NCBI GenBank assembly: GCA_913054485.1
Contig: CAJXHQ010000226.1
Coordinates: 1-5,764, forward strand
DNA length: 5,764 nt
Reading direction: 5' to 3'
Origin: an uncultured Paracoccaceae bacterium
Lineage (GTDB): Bacteria; Pseudomonadota; Alphaproteobacteria; Rhodobacterales; Rhodobacteraceae
Shown here: in pieces, positions 1 through 5,764 of the stretch
How positions within the stretch are numbered: position 1 is the stretch's first letter
Layout: the number at the start of each line of letters is the position of its first letter
Position numbers and translations under genes: made by a program
The notes under the pieces: generated by a model
Databases searched by the model: none
What the model was told of the DNA's origin: nothing
The model's input: the letters and a program-made list of their open reading frames with translations, nothing else

Positions 1-1146
1 TTCTACGAAGGTGGCGGCCAGGTCGATGGATTCCACCAGCGCGTCGCAGGTGGTGCCGCGGGTGGCGTCGGCTGGCGCGCGCGGATCATAGATGATCATC
101 GGGATCTTCACGCTGGGGTCGTGGAACAGATCCTTTTCGCCCAGCCAGTGATCGCCGAGGTAGTCACCGTGATCCGCAGTCAGCACGATCATAGTGTCAT
201 CCATGCGGCCGGTCTCTTCCAGGTGGTCCAGCAGGCGGCCCAGCTGGTCGTCGCATTGTTTGATCAGCCCCATATAGGCCGGGATCACCTTCTGGCGGAC
301 TTCCTCGCGCTGGAAGGCAGAGGCGATCCTGTTTTCCATGTAAGCGCCGAACACCGGGTGCGGGTCCTCGCGCTCCACGTCATGGCGCACCGCCTGCGGC
401 ACGTGGTTCGGTCCGTACATGTCATGATAAGGCGCGGGCACGATGTAAGGCCAATGCGGCTTGATGAAGCTGACATGGGCGCACCAGGGGCCTTCGGCCT
501 GATCGATGAACTCCATCGTCTTGGTGGTCAGCCAGGGGGTTTCGCTGTCTTCCTCGCGGATATTGGCAGGCTTGTCGGCGTTCTTGAAAATCCAGCCCGA
601 GGCCATATCGCCATCATCATCGATCCCGGCATTGGCAAAATCGTGCCACGGGTTGTGCGAGGGGTAGCCTTTGTCCTTGAGGTATTCATTGTAGGGCGAG
701 CGTTTTTCGTCATACCAGCCGTCCGGGCCTTCGCCCCAAAGCCCGTCATCACGGATCCAGGCGTCAAAGCCGCATTCCGCCTGGCGCGCGCCGATCTGGC
801 TGTCGGGGCTGAGGCCCAGACGCTCCATGCCTTCCTTGTCGGCCTTCATATGGGTCTTGCCCAAGAGCCAGCAGCCCATGCCCTGTTTGCGCAGATGGTC
901 GCCCATGGTGTGTTCGCCCACGCGCAGCGGATAGCCGTTCCACTGAGCCCCATGCGAGGAGACATAGCGCCCGGTGTAGAAAGACATGCGCGACGCGCCG
1001 CAGATCGGTGATTGCACATAGGCATTGGTAAAGCGCACGCCGCGTGCTGCCACACGGTCGAAATTCGGCGTGTGCAGATGCGGGTGGCCCGCGCAGCTGA
1101 GGTAGTCGAACCTCAGCTGGTCATACATGATGAACAGGATGTTCAT
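1..1146 (-). CDS. Sulfatase-family hydrolase (sulfatase / phosphonate monoester hydrolase type), 3' end beyond window
   Basis: This is a type I sulfatase-fold enzyme of the alkaline phosphatase superfamily, predicted to hydrolyse a sulfate ester or phosphonate/phosphate ester. The 382 visible residues start MNILFIMYDQ and run off the left edge. Visible active-site elements are metal ligands D9 and Q10; the sulfatase signature CGASR (C49 to R53) followed by TGR at 58-60, where C49 would be converted to formylglycine; GKTH (K97, H99); FIKPHWPY (K229, H231); and TADHGD with D325 and H326. The DQ plus DH ligand set is that of phosphonate monoester hydrolases and choline sulfatase; classical arylsulfatases have DD plus DN. 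No signal peptide is visible, so it is probably cytoplasmic. Family members are usually about 500 residues, so roughly 100 or more are missing. The start is supported by AGGGAAGAG (1160-1152, minus strand), 5 bases upstream. It is divergent from the IclR gene, which suggests substrate-dependent control. The true substrate cannot be read from sequence. Confidence 0.93.
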   Translation of the reverse strand, partial: MNILFIMYDQLRFDYLSCAGHPHLHTPNFDRVAARGVRFTNAYVQSPICGASRMSFYTGRYVSSHGAQWNGYPLRVGEHTMGDHLRKQGMGCWLLGKTHMKADKEGMERLGLSPDSQIGARQAECGFDAWIRDDGLWGEGPDGWYDEKRSPYNEYLKDKGYPSHNPWHDFANAGIDDDGDMASGWIFKNADKPANIREEDSETPWLTTKTMEFIDQAEGPWCAHVSFIKPHWPYIVPAPYHDMYGPNHVPQAVRHDVEREDPHPVFGAYMENRIASAFQREEVRQKVIPAYMGLIKQCDDQLGRLLDHLEETGRMDDTMIVLTADHGDYLGDHWLGEKDLFHDPSVKIPMIIYDPRAPADATRGTTCDALVESIDLAATFVE

Positions 1147-1183
1147 GCGATCTCTTCCCTGCGGCGCGGTAGTGGCTGCGCCA

Positions 1184-1201
1184 TTGATTCATTTTTGATT
1201 C
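1184..1201. repeat. Two direct TTGATTC heptamers, possible operator
   Basis: TTGATTC occurs at 1184-1190 and again at 1195-1201, so the copies lie on the same helix face 11 bp apart. They sit 38-55 bases upstream of the hydrolase start and 71-88 bases upstream of the regulator start, where a regulator site is expected. Direct repeats are known for some IclR-family operators. With only 7 bases per copy in an AT-rich spacer, chance cannot be excluded. Confidence 0.35.
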
Positions 1202-1260
1202 GTCTTCCAGTATTTGCAAAAAAACCGACGCGTGCTAATCATCGGTCCGCCTGGTGAACC

Positions 1261-1266
1261 GGAGGG
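1261..1266 (+). promoter_or_regulatory. Ribosome binding site deciding the IclR start
   Basis: GGAGGG lies 5 bases before the ATG at 1272. An in-frame GTG at 1254 lies upstream of this site and has no Shine-Dalgarno sequence of its own, so the ATG at 1272 is preferred. Confidence 0.8.
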
Positions 1267-1271
1267 TCGGG

Positions 1272-2114
1272 ATGAGCGAAGAGATCGGGACAGAGCGGCT
1301 GCGCACGCTGGACCGGGGGCTGGCAATCGTGGAGTTCCTGTCGCGGAAGGGCCCGACCCCGCTGGCCGGGCTGCGCAAGGCAACCGGCCTGGCCAATGCA
1401 ACACTGCTGCGCCTGCTGCATACTCTGCAGGAATGCGGCTGGGTGCGCCGCAATATTGCGGAGGGGCAGTATGAGCTGGCGCATTCCCTCGGCGATCTGC
1501 TGGGGGAACGCGCGCGAGCGCATCCTCTGGCAGAGCTTGCGACACCCTTCCTGCTGAAAATGCGGAGCAGGAATATCGGACTGCCCTCTGATCTGAGCAC
1601 TCCAATCGGGCTAGGAAAACTCGAAATAGTTGAAAGCACACGGATGCGCGGGCCGATGGCGCCTGCCCGGACCGGGTTGGGGATCTGCCCGTCCATGGTC
1701 CGCTCCGGCCATGGACGGGCCACGCTGGCTTTTGCCCCGCGCCAGCAGGCGCAGGTTCATCTGGAGTATTTGAAAGTCAGTGGGGACAAGACGGACCGGC
1801 TGTGGATTGAAGACGGGCGGCTCAGTGCTGAACTGGAGGCCACCCGCAAACGCGGTTTCGGCCTGCGGGAACAGGGCTATTGGGTGACCCGCGGCTTTGA
1901 TCCGGGTCCGGATCTTGGCGCGATGGCGGTGCCGATCCTGTCCTCATCCGGGCTGCATGGCACGGTCAGCGTGGTTTGGCTGCGCGAGGACATGTCGATG
2001 CAGGATGTGCTGGATCTGGGTGCCCTGCCGGACCTGCAGGAAACCGCCGCCCGTATCGGAGCAGAGTTGGACCGGACCGGCACCAAAGCTCCGCGCTTCT
2101 CGCGGTCGGGTTGA
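1272..2114 (+). CDS. IclR-family transcriptional regulator
   Basis: This is a 280-residue DNA-binding regulator of the IclR family, a typical length. Residues about 10-75 form the N-terminal winged helix-turn-helix: LDRGLAIVEFLS opens it, GLANATLLRLLHTLQECGWV carries the recognition helix, and a wing with QYELAHSLGDLL follows. Residues about 90-265 form the effector-binding domain, with PSDLSTP, the ESTR element, CPSMVRSGHGRATLAF and a C-terminal AVPILSSSGLHGTVSVVWL strand-rich stretch. The PSDL, ESTR and GHGRA pattern resembles the branch that includes regulators of aromatic-acid catabolism such as MhpR, but the ligand is unknown. The gene diverges from the sulfatase-family hydrolase and is most simply its regulator; this is inference from position. 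The gene ends 37 bases before a strong terminator. It contains a perfect 12-bp inverted repeat (1687-1720) and a local run of rarer codons near 1550-1640. Confidence 0.94.
   Translation: MSEEIGTERLRTLDRGLAIVEFLSRKGPTPLAGLRKATGLANATLLRLLHTLQECGWVRRNIAEGQYELAHSLGDLLGERARAHPLAELATPFLLKMRSRNIGLPSDLSTPIGLGKLEIVESTRMRGPMAPARTGLGICPSMVRSGHGRATLAFAPRQQAQVHLEYLKVSGDKTDRLWIEDGRLSAELEATRKRGFGLREQGYWVTRGFDPGPDLGAMAVPILSSSGLHGTVSVVWLREDMSMQDVLDLGALPDLQETAARIGAELDRTGTKAPRFSRSG
1687..1720. repeat. Perfect 12-bp inverted repeat inside the IclR gene
   Basis: GCCCGTCCATGG at 1687-1698 is repeated as its exact reverse complement CCATGGACGGGC at 1709-1720, with a 10-base spacer. In RNA this would be a strong GC-rich hairpin within the coding sequence. 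No T tract follows it, so it is not an ordinary terminator. It encodes the well-conserved CPSMVRSGHGRA segment, so protein constraint may explain part of it. Confidence 0.75.
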
Positions 2115-2151
2115 CAGGAAGGCCCAAGGCCTTTGGACAGGCGCTTTTGCC

Positions 2152-2173
2152 AAGCCGCTTCGAAGCGGTTTTT
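2152..2173 (+). terminator. Rho-independent terminator of the IclR gene
   Basis: The 14-base perfect palindrome CCGCTTCGAAGCGG (2155-2168) forms a GC-rich stem, which can extend outward by a G-T pair and two A-T pairs. It runs directly into TTTTT (2169-2173) on the plus strand. It lies 37 bases after the regulator's stop codon, between convergent genes. On the minus strand the hairpin is followed by CTTGGC rather than a T run, so it should stop slyX transcripts less well. Confidence 0.85.
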
Positions 2174-2180
2174 GCCCCGC

Positions 2181-2220
2181 TCAGTAATGCGGCGGGCGTT
2201 CAGTAATGCGGCGGGCGTTC
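2181..2220. repeat. 19-bp perfect tandem duplication across the slyX stop codon
   Basis: The 19-base unit TCAGTAATGCGGCGGGCGT occurs at 2181-2199 and again, without change, at 2200-2218; the two following bases continue the pattern. The copy at 2200-2218 encodes the last residues of SlyX (PPHY) and its TGA. The copy at 2181-2199 lies just past that stop and repeats the same bases including a second TGA. Since translation ends at the first TGA met (2202-2200), the duplication does not change the protein. Confidence 0.95.
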
Positions 2221-2394
2221 GTCGCCGAAGACCGCACCGCCGCCGCCGTCGTGCTCGCGGCCGGCTTCGCGCTCCATCAGCATTTTCACCCGCCGGGTCA
2301 GCACGGTGATCTCGCTCTGCTGATGCGCCACAACATCGCTCAGCTCCTCCATGGTGCGGGTCAGATGGGCGATTTTCTCTTCCAGGTGCTGCAT
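2200..2394 (-). CDS. slyX: SlyX family protein
   Basis: This 64-residue protein begins [20 protein letters not shown]. Residues about 1-45 have heptad spacing of Leu, Ile, Val and Met and should form a coiled coil, the hallmark of the SlyX family. The tail is Gly-rich (about 50-54) and ends DERPPHY, matching the PPH-type ending common in SlyX. The family has no established biochemical function; the name comes from its position near slyD in E. coli, and no slyD is seen here. The reading frame stays open upstream to 2457, but the ATG at 2394 fits family length, the [11 protein letters not shown] start and a GGAAGAG site (2405-2399) 4 bases upstream. It is convergent with the IclR gene and divergent from hisS. 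Its stop codon lies inside a 19-bp tandem duplication. Confidence 0.9.
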   Translation of the reverse strand: MQHLEEKIAHLTRTMEELSDVVAHQQSEITVLTRRVKMLMEREAGREHDGGGGAVFGDERPPHY

Positions 2395-2541
2395 GGGTCT
2401 CTTCCGGTATGTGCGCGTCGGCGGTGTATCCCATCCGCGCCGCGCGGTCCATGGCACAGGGGCTCTGCCTTGCTGTTGTCATACGCATGGGCTAGACCGC
2501 GCAGCGACAGTAAAGCGGTTCAAAACCCGAAGGAGGCCTCG
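2395..2541. promoter_or_regulatory. Divergent slyX/hisS control region
   Basis: This 147-base spacer must carry the promoter of the hisS-hisZ-hisG operon and that of slyX. The best plus-strand candidate I see is TTGCTG (2470-2475), a 17-base spacer and TAGACC (2493-2498), which matches consensus only half-way. A TTGTCA at 2476-2481 is a better -35 but lacks a partner at proper distance. I find no histidine-codon-rich leader peptide, no terminator-type attenuator and no T-box-like structure. Confidence 0.4.
2530..2536 (+). promoter_or_regulatory. Ribosome binding site of hisS
   Basis: AAGGAGG, close to a perfect Shine-Dalgarno sequence, ends 5 bases before the ATG at 2542. It fixes the start of hisS there, although the frame is open back to about 2206. 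Confidence 0.9.
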
Positions 2542-4029
2542 ATGGCCAAAGTGAAGAAACAGCCCCGCCCCAAGGCCCAGACGCCGAAGGGGTTCCGTGA
2601 CTATTTCGGCGCCGAAGTGACTCAGCGCACCGAAATGCTGCAGGCGATTGCCGGGGTTTATCATCGCTACGGGTTTGAGGCGCTGGAATCTTCCGCCGTG
2701 GAAACCGTCGAGGCGCTGGGCAAGTTCCTCCCCGATGTCGACCGCCCGAACGAGGGCGTCTTTGCCTGGCAGGAGTTCGACGAGAAGGACAACGGCGACT
2801 GGATGGCGCTGCGCTATGACCTGACAGCACCCCTGGCCCGTGTCTATGCCCAGCACCGCAATGATCTGCCTACCCCTTACCGCCGCTTTGCCATGGGTCC
2901 GGTGTGGCGCAATGAAAAGCCCGGCCCCGGCCGCTTCCGCCAGTTCTACCAGTGCGACGCGGATACTGTCGGCTCTGCCTCGATGGCAGCGGATGCGGAA
3001 ATCTGCGCCATGCTGTCTGATACGCTGGAAACCGTCGGCATTCCCCGCGGCGACTACCTTGTGCGGGTCAACAACCGCAAGGTTCTGAACGGCGTGCTGG
3101 AGGCCATGGGGCTGGAGGCGGGCGACGCCAAGCGCGACGACGTGCTGCGCACCATCGACAAGTTTGACAAGGTTGGCGAGGCCGGCGTGCGCGAGCTGCT
3201 GACCAAGGGCCGCCTGGATGCTTCCGGTGCTTTCATTGACGGTGTCGGCCTGTCCGACGATCAGGCCGGCCCGGTGCTGGCATTCCTGACCTCCAAAGCC
3301 GCCGACACGGCCGGCACGCTGGCCAATCTGCGCGCTGCAGTTGGTGACAGCAAAGTGGGCTCGGATGGCATCGCCGAGCTGGAGCAGATCGGCGAGCTGC
3401 TGGACGCCGGCGGCTATGGCTCTGACCGGATCGAGATCGACCCTTCCGTCGTGCGCGGCCTCGGCTATTACACCGGCCCGGTCTACGAGGCCGAGCTGAC
3501 ATTCGAAATCCACGACGAAAAGGGCCGCAAGCGCCAGTTCGGGTCTGTTTCGGGCGGCGGCCGCTATGATGATCTGGTGAAGCGCTTCACCGGGCAGGAA
3601 GTGCCGGCAACCGGCGTTTCCATCGGCGTTGACCGTCTGCTGGCAGCCCTGCGCGAAAAGGGCCGCATTCAGGCACAGCCCGCAGGTCCGGTTGTGGTCA
3701 CCGTGATGGACCGCGCCCGCATGGCCGACTACCAGGCAATGGTGGCCGAGCTGCGCAACGCAGGCATCCGCGCCGAGGTCTACTTGGGCAATCCGAAAAA
3801 CTTCGGCAACCAGCTGAAATATGCGGACAAGCGCAACTCGCCCGTGGCCGTGATCGAGGGCGGGGATGAGAAGGCAAATGGTGTGGTGCAGATCAAGGAT
3901 CTGATCCTCGGTGCCAAGATCGCGGAAAGCGCGACCTTGGAAGAGTGGAAAGAGCGCCCCAGCCAGTTCGAAGTGCCCCGCGGCGACCTGGTCGCCAAGG
4001 TGCGCGAAATCCTCGCAAGCCAAGGGTGA
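2542..4029 (+). CDS. hisS: Histidyl-tRNA synthetase (class II)
   Basis: This 495-residue cytoplasmic enzyme activates histidine with ATP and charges tRNA-His. Class II motif 1 region begins at TPKGFRDY (14-21). Motif 2 is [20 protein letters not shown] (113-132) followed by RQFYQCDAD, with R123 and E125. The HisRS-specific histidine-binding element is [16 protein letters not shown] (304-319), with catalytic R305. Motif 3 is [14 protein letters not shown] (357-370), with R365. The anticodon-binding domain covers about 383-495. In E. coli-type enzymes the second element reads RGLDYY; here it is RGLGYY, and the motif 2 loop is also altered. These are features of the alphaproteobacterial HisRS branch, which recognises tRNA-His lacking the extra G-1 base (family knowledge). 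The gene is first of an operon: hisZ starts 5 bases after its stop. Confidence 0.98.
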   Translation: MAKVKKQPRPKAQTPKGFRDYFGAEVTQRTEMLQAIAGVYHRYGFEALESSAVETVEALGKFLPDVDRPNEGVFAWQEFDEKDNGDWMALRYDLTAPLARVYAQHRNDLPTPYRRFAMGPVWRNEKPGPGRFRQFYQCDADTVGSASMAADAEICAMLSDTLETVGIPRGDYLVRVNNRKVLNGVLEAMGLEAGDAKRDDVLRTIDKFDKVGEAGVRELLTKGRLDASGAFIDGVGLSDDQAGPVLAFLTSKAADTAGTLANLRAAVGDSKVGSDGIAELEQIGELLDAGGYGSDRIEIDPSVVRGLGYYTGPVYEAELTFEIHDEKGRKRQFGSVSGGGRYDDLVKRFTGQEVPATGVSIGVDRLLAALREKGRIQAQPAGPVVVTVMDRARMADYQAMVAELRNAGIRAEVYLGNPKNFGNQLKYADKRNSPVAVIEGGDEKANGVVQIKDLILGAKIAESATLEEWKERPSQFEVPRGDLVAKVREILASQG

Positions 4030-4034
4030 ACGCG

Positions 4035-5123
4035 ATGCCGACACGTTCCGATATCCTGGCCCGCGCCGCACGCCTGCGCGTGGTGTTCGAGGCCGCCGGC
4101 AGCCAGATCGTTGATCCGCCGCTGCTGCAATCCGCCGAGACCCTGCTGGATCTTTACGGCGAAGACATCCGCGCCCGTGCCTATGTGACCTCTGACGCCC
4201 TGCGCGGCGAACAGATGCTGCGCCCGGATTTCACCCTGCCGGTGGTGCAGATGCATATGCAGGAGGGTGCCGAGCCTGCCCGCTACACCTATTCCGGCGA
4301 GGTCTTCCGCCGTCAGGAATTCGACGACACCCGGCCCAACGAATATGTGCAGGTCGGCTACGAGATCTTCGAGCGCGAAGACCCCGCCGCAGCCGATGCC
4401 GAGGTCTTTGCCCTCATGCAATTGCAGCTGAAGGGCCTGCCGGTGCGCGCCGCAACCGGCGACATGGGCATCCTGATGGCTGCCGTGCAGGGGCTGAAAA
4501 CCACAGACCGGCGCAAGGCCGCGCTGATGCGCCATATCTGGCGCCCGCGCCGCTTCCGTGCGCTGTTGGACCGGTTTGCGGGCCGCACAGCCGTTCCGCC
4601 CACCCGCGAGGCGCTGCTCTCCACCGAAGGCGATATCACCGGCTCTGTGCCGGAAATCGGCAAGCGCAGCCGCGCCGAGATCGATAACCGGATCGACGCC
4701 CTGCGTGCCGATGCGGCAGAGCCGCCGCTGGCGGAAAACCAGCTTCTGGCGCTGGAGGCCCTGCTGGCGGTGCGCGAAACACTGCCCTTTGCGCTGGAAC
4801 AGATGCGCGACATTGCTGTCGATCTGCCGCAGATGCTGCCGGCACTGGACGCGCTGGACGCCCGTGCGGCGGCGCTGAAGGCGCGCGGCGTGGATGTTGA
4901 CCACCTTGACTTCGAGGCCACCTACGGGCGCACGTCGATGGAATACTATGACGGCTTTGTCTTCGGCTTCTACGCCGAAGCACGCCCGGATCTGCCTCCG
5001 GTGGCCAGCGGCGGGCGCTATGATGCGCTGACCAGGATGCTGGGGCAGGGGGCCGAGATCCCCGCCGTGGGCGGTGTGATCCGCCCGGATCTGATGCTCG
5101 AACTTGAGGAGGCCAAAGCATGA
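4035..5123 (+). CDS. hisZ: ATP phosphoribosyltransferase regulatory subunit
   Basis: HisZ is the histidine-sensing partner of short-form HisG in the first step of histidine synthesis. The 362-residue product is a HisRS catalytic-core paralogue without the C-terminal anticodon-binding domain. RGEQMLRPDFTLPV (57-70) matches His[26 protein letters not shown] (84-96) matches motif 2; SGGRYDALTRMLG (325-337) and the degenerate motif 3 GGVIRPDLMLEL (346-357) follow. Aligned by eye to the neighbouring HisS, motif 2 Glu125 becomes Gln94, catalytic Arg305 becomes Thr300 and motif 3 Arg365 becomes Leu353, so aminoacylation is not expected. The preferred start is ATG 4035, with AAGGG at 4022-4026. An in-frame GTG at 4026 would overlap the hisS stop as GTGA and add three residues, but it lacks a spaced ribosome site. 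The stop overlaps the hisG start by 4 bases (ATGA), implying translational coupling and balanced subunit supply. Confidence 0.96.
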   Translation: MPTRSDILARAARLRVVFEAAGSQIVDPPLLQSAETLLDLYGEDIRARAYVTSDALRGEQMLRPDFTLPVVQMHMQEGAEPARYTYSGEVFRRQEFDDTRPNEYVQVGYEIFEREDPAAADAEVFALMQLQLKGLPVRAATGDMGILMAAVQGLKTTDRRKAALMRHIWRPRRFRALLDRFAGRTAVPPTREALLSTEGDITGSVPEIGKRSRAEIDNRIDALRADAAEPPLAENQLLALEALLAVRETLPFALEQMRDIAVDLPQMLPALDALDARAAALKARGVDVDHLDFEATYGRTSMEYYDGFVFGFYAEARPDLPPVASGGRYDALTRMLGQGAEIPAVGGVIRPDLMLELEEAKA

Positions 5124-5764
5124 GCCTCAAGCTGGGAGTGCCGTCCAAGGGGCGGCTGATGGAAAAGACCTTTGACTGGTTCGCCAAGCGCGGCGTCACC
5201 CTGTCACGCACCGGGTCGGACCGGGAGTATGCCGGACGGGTCGACGGAATCGGCGGCGTCAGCCTGGTGCTGCTCTCTGCCGGGGAAATCCCGCGCGAAC
5301 TGGCGGCCGGGCGCATTCACCTTGGTGTCACCGGCACCGATCTGGTGCACGAAAAACTGCCGCGCTGGGAACAGCAGGTGGAAGAGATCGCGCCGCTGGG
5401 CTTCGGCCATGCCGACCTGATCCTTGCTGTGCCGCAGTTCTGGATCGACGTGGACACGCTGGATGATCTGGACGCCGCTGCTGCGGGGTTCCGCAAGGCG
5501 CATGGCCACCGGCTGCGCATCGCCACCAAGTATCACCGGCTGGTGCGGGAATTCCTGACCGATGCGGGCGTGGCCGATTACCAGCTGGTCGACAGCCAGG
5601 GCGCAACCGAAGGCACGGTGAAGAACGAGACCGCCGAGATGGTCGCCGATATCACTTCTACCGGGGAAACCCTGCGCGCCAATCACCTGAAGATCCTCTC
5701 GGACGGGCTGGTGCTGAAATCCCGGGCGACGCTCAGGCGCAGCCGGGTGGCGCAATACAGCCAG
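5120..5764 (+). CDS. hisG: ATP phosphoribosyltransferase catalytic subunit, short form, 3' end beyond window
   Basis: HisG joins ATP and PRPP to give phosphoribosyl-ATP, the committed step of histidine synthesis. The 215 visible residues start MSLKLGVPSKGRLMEKTFDW, the typical N-terminal strand and first helix. GRIHLGVTGTDLVHE (64-78) is the conserved domain-1 segment. The PRPP-binding region is GATEGTVKNETAEMVADITS (161-180) with TGETL following. Short-form HisG is usually about 210-235 residues, so only a few residues should be missing and no C-terminal ACT-like regulatory domain is expected; feedback control then comes from HisZ, encoded immediately upstream. GAGGAGG (5106-5112), within the end of hisZ, lies 7 bases before the ATG. 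The ATG overlaps the hisZ stop as ATGA. Confidence 0.97.
   Translation, partial: MSLKLGVPSKGRLMEKTFDWFAKRGVTLSRTGSDREYAGRVDGIGGVSLVLLSAGEIPRELAAGRIHLGVTGTDLVHEKLPRWEQQVEEIAPLGFGHADLILAVPQFWIDVDTLDDLDAAAAGFRKAHGHRLRIATKYHRLVREFLTDAGVADYQLVDSQGATEGTVKNETAEMVADITSTGETLRANHLKILSDGLVLKSRATLRRSRVAQYSQ

Larger units (their letters stand above)
1147..1271. promoter_or_regulatory. Divergent promoter/operator region between hydrolase and IclR regulator
   Basis: This AT-rich spacer separates two divergently transcribed genes and must hold both promoters. The core (about 1180-1245) is clearly richer in A and T than the flanking genes. It contains the heptamer TTGATTC twice, at 1184-1190 and 1195-1201, an 11-bp period, and the short palindrome TTTGCAAA at 1213-1220 followed by an A tract. 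On the minus strand TTGCAA (1219-1214) is followed after 17 bases by AAAAAT (1196-1191), a possible but weak -35/-10 pair for the hydrolase. No convincing sigma-70 pair stands out for the regulator. IclR proteins commonly bind such shared regions and repress or activate the neighbour and themselves; that role here is inference. Confidence 0.5.

Noticed and set aside
121..1011. Long plus-strand open frame (296 residues) opposite the hydrolase gene
   Set aside because: It is fully antisense to a gene with clear sulfatase motifs, has no ribosome site and its product matches nothing I recognise; such frames are common in GC-rich DNA.
1254..1271. GTG start six codons upstream for the IclR gene
   Set aside because: It has no ribosome site before it, and the GGAGGG at 1261-1266 serves the ATG at 1272.
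2124..2136. Near-palindrome around CCAAGGCCTTTGG after the IclR stop
   Set aside because: It is short and imperfect with no T tract; the hairpin at 2155-2173 is the better terminator.
2451..2495. Possible 14-codon leader peptide ([14 protein letters not shown]) before hisS
   Set aside because: It has no ribosome binding site, no histidine codons and no downstream attenuator hairpins.
2206..2541. In-frame upstream extension of hisS by 112 residues
   Set aside because: The extension overlaps slyX on the opposite strand, and a near-perfect AAGGAGG precedes the ATG at 2542, where the family's N-terminus begins.
2479..4071. 530-residue minus-strand open frame opposite hisS
   Set aside because: It is antisense to a gene with all HisRS motifs; its Leu/Ala/Val/Gln/His-rich product is a mirror of GC-biased codons, not a protein family.
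3780..4904. 374-residue minus-strand open frame opposite the end of hisS and most of hisZ
   Set aside because: It crosses two real genes on the other strand and has no recognisable domain or start signal.

Overview
The window looks like chromosomal DNA from a marine-type Rhodobacteraceae (roseobacter-clade alphaproteobacterium). The signs are high GC with strongly GC-biased third codon positions, an alphaproteobacterial-type histidyl-tRNA synthetase, a short-form HisG that relies on HisZ, and a SlyX protein with the ERPPHY-type ending. The genus assignment is inference. No tRNA, rRNA, insertion sequence, CRISPR array or phage gene was found.

Layout. (1) 1-1146, minus strand: a sulfatase/phosphonate-monoester-hydrolase superfamily enzyme whose C-terminus lies beyond the window's left edge. 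(2) 1147-1271: an AT-rich divergent control region with a 7-bp direct repeat spaced one helical turn apart. (3) 1272-2114, plus strand: an IclR-family regulator, transcribed away from the hydrolase and probably controlling it. (4) 2115-2199: a convergent spacer with a strong rho-independent terminator for the regulator and one copy of a 19-bp tandem duplication. (5) 2200-2394, minus strand: slyX, a small coiled-coil protein. (6) 2395-2541: the divergent slyX/hisS control region. (7) 2542-4029 hisS, 4035-5123 hisZ and 5120-5764 hisG (cut by the right edge), a tightly packed plus-strand operon.

How the genes work together. HisG and HisZ form the hetero-oligomeric ATP phosphoribosyltransferase that commits PRPP and ATP to histidine synthesis. 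HisZ is a catalytically dead relative of the HisS catalytic core and carries the histidine feedback site. The operon therefore places histidine synthesis next to histidine charging onto tRNA, with a synthetase and its paralogue side by side. The hydrolase and IclR pair looks like a separate, substrate-inducible catabolic unit.

I see no clear evidence of a new biological system. The main points of interest are the small tandem duplication across the slyX stop codon, a perfect 12-bp inverted repeat inside the regulator gene, the operator-like direct repeats, the metal-ligand set of the hydrolase, and the divergent HisRS/HisZ pairing.
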